In this document: piece after piece, positions 28,427 through 35,484 of the stretch | Layout of the letters: every line of letters starts with the position of its first letter | Numbering within the stretch: the stretch's first letter is position 1 | Assembly (NCBI RefSeq): GCF_035999195.1 | Contig: NZ_DASYGY010000009.1 | Coordinates: forward strand, 1,922,001 to 1,986,000 | Length of the DNA stretch: 64,000 nucleotides | Direction of reading: 5' to 3' | DNA from: Pseudoxanthomonas sp. | GTDB taxonomy: Bacteria > Pseudomonadota > Gammaproteobacteria > Xanthomonadales > Xanthomonadaceae | The notes under the pieces: model-generated | Database searches by the model: none | What the model was told of the DNA's origin: nothing | What the model saw: the letters and a program-made list of their open reading frames with translations, nothing else | Made by a program: the position numbers and the translations under genes

Positions 28427-29536
28427 TCAGTAATGCACGACCGACCGGATCGACTTGCCCTCATGCATCAGGTCGAAGGCGTCGTTGATGTCGTCCAGCG
28501 GCATGGTGTGCGTGACGAACGGCGCGAGTTCGATCTCGCCCTTCATCGCGTCCTCGACCATGCCCGGCAACTGCGAACGGCCCTTCACCCCGCCGAACGC
28601 GGTGCCCATCCACTTCCGTCCCGTCACCAGCTGGAACGGGCGCGTGCTGATCTCCTGTCCCGCGCCGGCCACGCCGATGATGACGCTCTGGCCCCAGCCG
28701 CGGTGCGCGCATTCCAGCGCGGCGCGCATGACGTTGACGTTGCCGATGCACTCGAAGGAATGGTCGACGCCCCAGCCGGTCATCTCGACGACGACCTGCT
28801 GGATCGGCTTGTCGTGGTCCTTCGGATTGACGCAGTCGGTCGCGCCGAACTGGCGGGCCATCTCGAACTTCGACGGATTGGTGTCGATGGCGATGATGCG
28901 GCCGGCCTTCGCCTGGCGTGCGCCCTGGATCACCGCCAGGCCGATGCCGCCCAGGCCGAACACGGCGACCGAATCGCCTTCCTGCACCTTGGCGGTGTTG
29001 TGCACGGCGCCGATGCCCGTGGTGACGCCGCAGCCGAGCAGGCAGACGTGCTCGGGATTCGCCTCGGGATGGATCTTCGCCAGCGACACCTCGGCGACCA
29101 CCGTGTACTCGCTGAAGGTGGAGCAGCCCATGTAGTGGTACAGCGGCTGGCCTTCGTAGGAGAAGCGAGACGTGCCGTCCGGCATCACGCCCTTGCCCTG
29201 CGTGGCGCGCACCGAGGTGCACAGGTTGGTCTTGCCACTCGTGCAGAACAGGCATTCGCCGCACTCGGCGGTGTACAGCGGGATCACGTGGTCGCCCGGC
29301 TTCACGCTGGTGACGCCTTCACCCACTTCCACGACGATGCCGGCGCCTTCATGGCCCAGCACGACCGGAAACAGGCCCTCCGGATCCTCGCCCGACAGGG
29401 TGAACGCATCGGTGTGGCAGACGCCGGTGTGGGTGATCTTCACCAGCACTTCGCCCTTCTGCGGCGGGGCGACATCGATCTCGACGATCTTCAGCGGTTC
29501 GCCTGCGGCGAAGGCGACGGCGGCACGGGATTTCAT
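28427..29536 (-). CDS. frmA: S-(hydroxymethyl)glutathione dehydrogenase (class III alcohol dehydrogenase)
   Basis: The 369-residue protein has the zinc-dependent alcohol dehydrogenase layout: catalytic zinc ligands in THTGVCHTDAFTLSG and GHEGAGIV, the four-cysteine structural zinc loop in ECGECLFCTSGKTNLC, and the NAD-binding VFGLGGIGLAVIQGA. It oxidises the spontaneous formaldehyde-glutathione adduct. The ATG at 29536 has AGGAG 8 bases upstream and is preferred to a GTG three codons earlier. It lies 30 bases downstream of frmR. Confidence 0.95.
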   Translation of the reverse strand: MKSRAAVAFAAGEPLKIVEIDVAPPQKGEVLVKITHTGVCHTDAFTLSGEDPEGLFPVVLGHEGAGIVVEVGEGVTSVKPGDHVIPLYTAECGECLFCTSGKTNLCTSVRATQGKGVMPDGTSRFSYEGQPLYHYMGCSTFSEYTVVAEVSLAKIHPEANPEHVCLLGCGVTTGIGAVHNTAKVQEGDSVAVFGLGGIGLAVIQGARQAKAGRIIAIDTNPSKFEMARQFGATDCVNPKDHDKPIQQVVVEMTGWGVDHSFECIGNVNVMRAALECAHRGWGQSVIIGVAGAGQEISTRPFQLVTGRKWMGTAFGGVKGRSQLPGMVEDAMKGEIELAPFVTHTMPLDDINDAFDLMHEGKSIRSVVHY

Positions 29537-29566
29537 GGGCGGCACTCCTGCTTGCTTGAAAGGGGC

Positions 29567-29842
29567 TTACTTGAGATAGGACCGCACCAGCGCGACGGCG
29601 GCATCGATGCCGGCCTGGCGCCGTTCGGGCGTCGAGGCGGGATGCGCGAACTCCTCGCGCAGGTGGCTTTCCAGGATTTCCGACATCAAGCCGTTGACCG
29701 CACCGCGCACGGCGGCGAGCTGCTGAAGCACGGGTGCGCAGTCGGCGCCTTCCTCCAGCGCGCGCTCCAGCGCATCCAGCTGACCGCGGATGCGCCTCAC
29801 GCGCGTGAGCGCTTTCTTCTTGTCGGCGGGCGAATGCGGCAT
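29567..29842 (-). CDS. frmR: Formaldehyde-responsive repressor FrmR (CsoR/RcnR family)
   Basis: The 91-residue, all-helical regulator starts MPHSPADKKKALTRVRRIRGQ, as FrmR does. It keeps Cys35 and His60, the positions that in E. coli FrmR sense formaldehyde through Cys35 crosslinking to the N-terminal Pro2; Pro2 is also present. It represses its own operon until formaldehyde reacts with it. A G-tract operator lies 14 bases upstream of the start codon. An in-frame upstream start would overlap this operator and has no support. Confidence 0.93.
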   Translation of the reverse strand: MPHSPADKKKALTRVRRIRGQLDALERALEEGADCAPVLQQLAAVRGAVNGLMSEILESHLREEFAHPASTPERRQAGIDAAVALVRSYLK

Positions 29843-29855
29843 GGCGACGACCAAC

Positions 29856-29874
29856 TATAGTGGGGGGGAGTATA
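29856..29874. promoter_or_regulatory. FrmR operator (G-tract flanked by inverted arms)
   Basis: TATAGT, seven G, then AGTATA form the pattern known for CsoR/RcnR-family operators (TACT-G6-N-AGTA and relatives). It sits immediately upstream of frmR, where binding would block the promoter. Assignment follows from position and family knowledge. Confidence 0.75.
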
Positions 29875-29921
29875 AGGGGACTCACCCACAAAACAAGATC
29901 GGGATTTTCCCGTGAACGGAA

Positions 29922-29980
29922 GACCATAGTTGCGACCAAAGGGCCCAACTATGGTCAATCCGGGAGGACCAAACTATGGT
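29922..29980. repeat. Three evenly spaced AACTATGGT sites
   Basis: GACCATAGTTG (29922-29932) and CAACTATGGTC (29946-29956) are a perfect 11-base inverted repeat, and a third AACTATGGT is at 29972-29980. Centre spacings are 24 and 25 bases. The rest of 29881-30186 shows no gene. The cluster lies at the border where the sequence changes from backbone to lower-GC island, so it could be a transposon-end binding array or an operator cluster. Confidence 0.5.
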
Positions 29981-30186
29981 CCACGACCGTTGACAGGCGC
30001 TGCTATAGAGCTCGGTATCGCGGGGTCAGTTCTCTTGGCGGGTTCAGGCGGTGATACCGAAGCTGCCCCCGATTGAGAGGTAATTGGACTCAGCTGACGG
30101 CGCCTGCCCGACCTGACAAAGTGTCGCAGGCCTCAGATGTGCTTTCGGCCATAGCTGAAGATCTACTGGGGCCTTACGTTAACGGC

Positions 30187-30798
30187 CTACTCCGCCGATG
30201 TCGGGGTGACGCGCTTCTGATTCCTGACTAATCGCTCCGCTCGTTGAATACGGACGCGCTCTTTCAATTCCATGAACGCCAGGGGCAGGAATACTGGGAT
30301 GGTGACGAGCAGGTCGATGAAGGGCGATGTCCCGTGCCAAACGCCAAAAACGCTTAGCAGTAACGGGCTGCAGGCCAATGTGTACATGACCATGTAACGA
30401 CCCAGATAAACCAGCTTCCGCGCTCTACGCCGCCAGGCCAAATGGTACGGCGCTTTGAACTGCAAAGAATCGTGGGGAGTTATGGTCCGGAGATGTTCCA
30501 ACTACTTGAAACCAAGTGAGTAATCGTTGCTGGCCTGGGACGGATTCTCCAGGCCCCACAAATATTTGAGCGTCCGGTATTCGAGCGTTGAATTTCCAGT
30601 CAGCGCATGACAGCCGCGCTGCTTCAGAAATTCTGAGTCTGAGGGTACTGTTCGCAGGTCACCCATGAATTCGCGCGCGAAACAATAGTCCTCGCGCAGT
30701 TGACTGCGTCTGGCCTTAAGCAGTCCTAGGATCGTTACCCATGCTGTGATGCCGCCAAAGCCTATTGCGGAAAGCTTTGCTGCTACCTCAACGTCCAT
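30187..30798 (-). pseudogene. Membrane protein gene split by an in-frame amber codon
   Basis: A leftward frame starts at ATG 30798 with GGAG 7 bases upstream and runs 98 codons to TAG at 30502-30504. The same frame then continues for 104 sense codons to 30187 without another stop. The second half has only a TTG directly after the TAG and no ribosome binding site. The simplest reading is one 203-codon gene with a single stop, probably replacing a Tyr codon (GFK-stop-LEHL). The product has one N-terminal membrane segment (about 11-27) and two near the C-terminus. No family recognised. Readthrough cannot be excluded. Confidence 0.6.
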
Positions 30799-31013
30799 CC
30801 GTTCTCCTACTACCGTTCGGATTCCTCAAGCTCCCCGCCTGACGACTGATGGTAGGTTTAGGCGACCTGACCACGCCAACGAGAATAGTCCAGATCTCAG
30901 CGAGGCAGTGTTTGAGGATGGGGGACTGAGTCTCTAGCCGGGCCGAATGTCCGATGCGCGCCCGCGGCAGGAGTAGACTTGTCCAATTGGGCCGCTAGGG
31001 TCGTGGATCAGAT

Positions 31014-31292
31014 ATGAGCAGGCAAGTCGATTACAGGCTGTATGACCTGGCACGTTCGGCCATTCTCACGCGCATGTCAGGTCTAGGCCATGAGCAGGAA
31101 AAAGCACGCCAGCGCCAAGAAAATGCTCAGGTGGACGAATTTCGGGCAAAGAAGCTGGCGCTGTGGGTGGAGCTGCAAGAGCTTACGCCCCGCGAGCCCA
31201 AGATCTGTGCAGCGGTTGTAAGCAAATACTCCACCGATATGCTGCGCGCCCAGCGCGTTCTTAACCATTTGAAAAACCTTCAGACGCCCTAG
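31014..31292 (+). CDS. Small charged protein of unknown function
   Basis: The 92-residue frame starts MSRQVDYRLYDLARSAI and is rich in Gln, Arg, Lys and Glu, with likely long helices (EQEKARQRQENAQVDEF) and no membrane segment. The upstream region has only a weak ribosome binding site. GC is lower than in the backbone. The composition looks protein-like, but I recognise no family; it may be an island cargo gene or chance. Confidence 0.4.
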   Translation: MSRQVDYRLYDLARSAILTRMSGLGHEQEKARQRQENAQVDEFRAKKLALWVELQELTPREPKICAAVVSKYSTDMLRAQRVLNHLKNLQTP

Positions 31293-31511
31293 TCCGTTCC
31301 GACACGCGCCCGCGGTCGAGACACGGCCGGAATTGCGCAACCTGGTGGGCTCTGAGTGGAGAGTTATACCCCCGCGGGCTCGTTTCCAAAGCAAATGCAA
31401 CTCGCCTAGAATGCTTCCACTTGATTTAGGCTAGCCGTCAAGGGGCCCGTCTTGAGTCGTGACGGGAAGCGGCTATCTTTGGGATGTTAGAGGTCATCTG
31501 CGAGGGAGCGC

Positions 31512-32774
31512 ATGGCCCTGGAAAATGCTGCTACCTCTGGCACGGACCCGAAAGCTGCCAAGGCTGCGCTTACTCGCGCCTTGGACGAGCTCATAGCTCA
31601 CTTTGAGCGCGAATCTCTGGCCCTGCCGCCAACAGATGCAGCGATCAAACAGTGGGCCCATCAGTCGGTCCAACTGGCCCAACAGATTCGGGATGTGCCG
31701 TGGCACGGCAAGAGCGCGTTGATTCGGCGCTTGCAGCGCTTTCAGCTGCAGCTGCAGCTGCGGCAAACCCGGCACGCCAGACGGCGCCTGATTTCCGACC
31801 GCACCCTCTGGGAGGGCGTTTACACGCCCAACGCGGGCGAAGCGGCCGATGCGCTCAAATTTGCTCGCCATCCGCTGGCTCACGCCATTCAGGGGCTGAT
31901 TTCTGCATCGTTGCCCGTGGCGGCGGCACTTCCTGCCGACCCGGTGCTGGACCTTCCCGTTGACCGCGTGGCAGAGCCACCTGCTGCGGCTGTAGAGCCC
32001 ATCACGCCGCAGGCTCGCAAGCCCACTTGGCGCAAGCTGTCCCCCACGCCCCGCACCGCAACGCACTCAACCCGCGCCGATCCGGTCATGGCGTTGGAGG
32101 CTCGGCTGGCGATCCCGGACAGTCTCGACCGGGCTAGAACGGTGGCCATCGACTGGCTCGCCCGCAAAGGGATAAGAGTCGCCGACGGCGGACAAGACGG
32201 CTTCGAATTACGCTCCGCCGATGGCAAGAACACGGCCATAGCGGTGGCGTGGGCAGGGGTGTGGGCCCTGCAGGTGGAGACGGCTGATAGCAGCCTGCCG
32301 GGCCGGCGTTGGCGCGTAGAGATGGTGTTGGTACAAGCTCAACCTACGCCAGGGGTGGCCATCCGCCTCACGGCGATCGCGCACGCTGATCAGCCTCCCC
32401 CGCCGGTCAGCGTACCGGGCCTGGTCCCCGACCTCATCGCTGAGGTTGGCCTGCTCGACGTAGAGGCCAACGAACAGTGGTTTGCAGAGGCAACGGTCGT
32501 AGACAGCGTTCCGGCGCTCAAAGCGATGCTGAATTCGCTGGAATCGCCACGCCGCCGGTGCCCTGCAGTGGTGTTGTCCAAGTACTACCGGGATAGCCCG
32601 GTCACCTTCCTCGTCCCGGCAAAGCTCAAGCGCCTGCGAGGGCTCGCCAAGGTCTGCGTCATCTCGCGCGAAATGAGCTGGCGCCTGACGGACGCACTTC
32701 TCCTGTTCCTTGGCGGCGGATATGCGGGTTCTCGCTTGCGACTGCACTTGGATCGTCGCCAACCAGTAAGATGA
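31512..32774 (+). CDS. Island protein of unknown function, possibly truncated
   Basis: The 420-residue protein has GAGGGAG upstream of its ATG. The first 130 residues are helical and rich in Arg, Leu and Gln. A Pro-rich linker (about 140-200) follows, then a mixed alpha/beta C-terminal domain (about 205-400) containing DWLARKGIRVADGGQDG and VVLSKYYRDSPVTFLVPAK. After SREMSWRLTDALL the frame becomes low-complexity and basic and stops soon. In other frames the same bases read FSCSL and CDCTW, so a frameshift near 32700 may have removed a longer C-terminus. Function unknown; no partner gene is adjacent. Confidence 0.55.
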   Translation: MALENAATSGTDPKAAKAALTRALDELIAHFERESLALPPTDAAIKQWAHQSVQLAQQIRDVPWHGKSALIRRLQRFQLQLQLRQTRHARRRLISDRTLWEGVYTPNAGEAADALKFARHPLAHAIQGLISASLPVAAALPADPVLDLPVDRVAEPPAAAVEPITPQARKPTWRKLSPTPRTATHSTRADPVMALEARLAIPDSLDRARTVAIDWLARKGIRVADGGQDGFELRSADGKNTAIAVAWAGVWALQVETADSSLPGRRWRVEMVLVQAQPTPGVAIRLTAIAHADQPPPPVSVPGLVPDLIAEVGLLDVEANEQWFAEATVVDSVPALKAMLNSLESPRRRCPAVVLSKYYRDSPVTFLVPAKLKRLRGLAKVCVISREMSWRLTDALLLFLGGGYAGSRLRLHLDRRQPVR

Positions 32775-33178
32775 CGCATTCCTCAAGCCGACTCGCATAG
32801 CGGCGCTGCCTGCCACGGATCAGGTACGCGATTAGGCGAGATGAGGCCCTATACTGACCCGAAGCTGATCGAAGCGATCTGCCTAAGTCAGCCGACGCCG
32901 AAGTACTGGCTACTTTCGTTATCGCTGTGCTTCATGGGATGGCGGTACAGACCAAAGCCAGCCTTCGGCGTCCGATGCTGGCAGTCTCGCAGATCAAGCG
33001 CTATCAAGCTGGCTATCTGCAAAGTCCGAATCTTAGTAGACGCGGCTCCCGCGTCTAACGTTTGAAGGTCCGATGTCCGCTTTAGCTCGGAAGCTGCCGT
33101 GACTATTGAGCACCTCAAACCATGCTCAGCGCAGCGTGAGCCGCGCTGAGCCGGCGCTGTCTGCCCTGAAGTGCAGCG
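32775..33178. other. Gene-free stretch with strong hairpins beside the transposition genes
   Basis: I see no credible gene. Two perfect stems are present: TAGACGCGG-CTC-CCGCGTCTA at 33037-33057 and GCTCAGCGC/GCGCTGAGC at 33124-33151. Both lie downstream of the leftward tniQ gene, so one may terminate it, and this stretch is where the distal end of the Tn7-like element would be sought. No terminal inverted repeat could be matched by eye to the 37.9-38.3 kb side. Confidence 0.45.
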
Positions 33179-34498
33179 CTAGACATTGCCCCGAGGAGAA
33201 GCAGTAGCCGTCTGCAGCATCGAAAGGCATCGCTCTCTGATTTCCCAGTAGGAGTTCACGATCGCAAGCTTTAGTTCCCGGCTGAGCTTCTTATCGTCAA
33301 TGGCTTGGCGCGCAACCCTCTCACGCGTCAGCGAGTCGGCCGTCAAGCGTCCATCTTTACCAGCCAACCTAGAGATCTTTGCAAAGGCCGCATCGACGCG
33401 CTGTTGCACCTCCTTTTCTTTTGATCTCGCGAGGCAGGATAGACCGTACCGTCGCCAGTTAGCCGTTCGATAGCGAGCTTCAGCATGTTCGCTTAACCCA
33501 AGCTCCTGGGCTAGAAGCCACAGGGAGGGCAACGGCCGGCTATTAGGGGACTCTATAAGCTCGCTGAGGAGGGCTTCAAACACCTGCGAGCGAACCTTTC
33601 TGCTATCGACCCTTAGATCGATGAGCCGGAAGGTCTCCCACATAGACAGGAAAGGCTTAGATGAGCCCCCTAGCGGGTCATGGAGAGCTTCACACAGCCG
33701 GACCCCCTGCAGCGCGCACATGTTAAGCAAGAGCTCGAAGTCGAGCGAAGGAGCATTTGTTGCGGCCCCCACCCTGGCAACTACTTGCCTTGCTTTCTCT
33801 GATGCATCATCAGCCAAGAGAACTCCCGTTAGGATTGTCGACGCCAGCATCGTGAATGACGAGTCCTTCAATCTCGCCGAGTTCGGGTCGCCACAGAACT
33901 GCAAGATGTCGAGCATTTGTGATTGCGCCCAGGCTTGCTCCGACGACATCTTTGACCATGCCCCTTTCCCGCTTAGCGACGCTCTGCAGTGAACACAGTG
34001 ACGTCTCGATGCGTACGAAATCCTTGTACCTTGCGGCTGGCCGCACCACTGGCATTTCGCAAGAAGAATGCAGTCATGTAAAGGACAGCGGGTCACAAGA
34101 TGGAAATGCCATGCCAACATCTCATACGAGGTTTCGTGATCCCAGTCCCTCAAGCACACTGGGCACCAGCGCCTTTCTCTTTGAGCCAAACCCCGTAGTC
34201 CGCGCTCAGTGATCCCGCCGAGGTTGTAGACAGTGCCGCAGTGCAAACTCTCGACGCCGGTAGCTCTCTTAAGATCTGCTATGGATGACAGATACACATA
34301 CCCTGGTCCACAGATTGCCGAGACAGGAGGCATACCGCTGGCACGCCAGCCAGCCAAGACATCGCATGCCCGAATCCCGGCAATCCATGTGAGCCTCGCC
34401 AAATAGTGATCGAGCGACTCGACCGCACTGGTGCCGAGGCCATGCAGCTCGAGTGGAGGAAGTGGCGTCCAAGAATATCCGCGCCCTGGGCTCTTCAC
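33179..34498 (-). CDS. tniQ: TniQ/TnsD-family target-selection protein
   Basis: The 439-residue protein has the TniQ N-terminal layout: SLDHYLARLTWIAG, then zinc-binding pairs in RRWCPVCLRDW, TRCPLHDC, KCQWCGQP and HCVHCRASL, with the YEMLAWHFHLVTRCPLHDC segment typical of the family. TniQ and TnsD choose the insertion site and recruit the TnsC ATPase. The C-terminal half is helical and has no named domain, which is where TnsD proteins bind DNA. Its GTG start overlaps the tnsC stop (GTGA). A single TniQ-type gene is present, so I cannot say whether it acts like TnsD at a fixed site. Confidence 0.85.
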   Translation of the reverse strand: MKSPGRGYSWTPLPPLELHGLGTSAVESLDHYLARLTWIAGIRACDVLAGWRASGMPPVSAICGPGYVYLSSIADLKRATGVESLHCGTVYNLGGITERGLRGLAQRERRWCPVCLRDWDHETSYEMLAWHFHLVTRCPLHDCILLAKCQWCGQPQGTRISYASRRHCVHCRASLSGKGAWSKMSSEQAWAQSQMLDILQFCGDPNSARLKDSSFTMLASTILTGVLLADDASEKARQVVARVGAATNAPSLDFELLLNMCALQGVRLCEALHDPLGGSSKPFLSMWETFRLIDLRVDSRKVRSQVFEALLSELIESPNSRPLPSLWLLAQELGLSEHAEARYRTANWRRYGLSCLARSKEKEVQQRVDAAFAKISRLAGKDGRLTADSLTRERVARQAIDDKKLSRELKLAIVNSYWEIRERCLSMLQTATASPRGNV

Positions 34499-35481
34499 TC
34501 CCAGAATTCCTTGATCTGAGATGACCGGGCAGAAACTGAACCAGCGGCCATAGCCTCCTCAAACATGTGGATGTCGTTCCACATGGTTTCGAGGTCGTTC
34601 TGGGAGTAGATCGAGCGCTCTACACGGGACCAGTTTATTGCACCACCACCTTCCTCCAAAGCGAGTGCCGACGCACGCTCAAGAAGCTTGTCGAGCTCTC
34701 CGATGACGCCCCCGGTGGCGGCAAGAACTTCCGCGTCGTAGCGCAGCAGCGCTCGCACATCACAGTTCGGGTAGTGCGAGGCACGTGAGCGGATCAGCGT
34801 CGCGAAAGCCTGTCTATCCTCTGGCCGTCTCTCACTGTATGGCGGCACCCAGATGACATCTACGCGACGTCTTAGCTCAGAGTGAATCGACCACATCCTC
34901 ACTACTTCTGGCACGCCCGTCATGATGAAGCTTATGTTGGCCTCCTCAGCAAATGCCATAAGATGTAGCGTATGATCGGTGGGCCGTTTGTTTGCCCGAT
35001 TCTTAAGAAACGAGTTCGCCTGATCGATTGATATCACGCCGCATGCTCTTGCTCGGAGCATCTGTTCGACACAGTCCCATGTGTCCGACTCAGTAAGCTT
35101 TCGCCCCTCTCTGGCGCCCCACCAGTCGCCCGCCGCTTCAAGCCCCTTCAGGACATCTGCCGGAAGCGTCGACTTTCCGTTGTCTTCAAACCAACGCAGG
35201 GTCGGCACACGCAACTGCTTGAGTAGGGACTTCGCTAGAGAGAAAGAGCTGAAGTAAGACTCTGAAGGAAGTCTTGCGCTGCATTCAATGGCGGGGATCT
35301 TGCCCTTCGGCCAATGCTTTGGATGTCCATATACTTCCCGCATGACAGAGCGGCGAAGCGTGGTCTTTCCGACACCCGTGGGGCCGATTATGAATATCAT
35401 TCGGCCCGGCATTAGATTGTCCAACGCCGCACCAAACCGCTTCCGTGGGCGACTGTAGTGCGGATGAAGGGTAAGCGCCAT
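34495..35481 (-). CDS. tniB: TnsC/TniB-type AAA+ ATPase
   Basis: The 328-residue protein has Walker A GPTGVGKTT (residues 33-41), a Walker B-like VISIDQAN, a sensor-1-like ISFIMTGVPEV and an arginine-rich RRRVDVIWVPPYSE. These fit the TniB/TnsC AAA+ family, which forms filaments on target DNA and relays the target signal from TniQ to the transposase. The gene starts 3 bases after the tnsAB stop and overlaps tniQ, so all three are one operon. Length is normal for TniB and shorter than Tn7 TnsC. Confidence 0.88.
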   Translation of the reverse strand: MALTLHPHYSRPRKRFGAALDNLMPGRMIFIIGPTGVGKTTLRRSVMREVYGHPKHWPKGKIPAIECSARLPSESYFSSFSLAKSLLKQLRVPTLRWFEDNGKSTLPADVLKGLEAAGDWWGAREGRKLTESDTWDCVEQMLRARACGVISIDQANSFLKNRANKRPTDHTLHLMAFAEEANISFIMTGVPEVVRMWSIHSELRRRVDVIWVPPYSERRPEDRQAFATLIRSRASHYPNCDVRALLRYDAEVLAATGGVIGELDKLLERASALALEEGGGAINWSRVERSIYSQNDLETMWNDIHMFEEAMAAGSVSARSSQIKEFWE

Positions 35482-35484
35482 GAC

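Noticed and set aside
33037..33151. Integron attC site
   Set aside because: The hairpin and a nearby TCTAAC resemble an attC half, but the paired GTTRRRY box and a cassette structure are missing.
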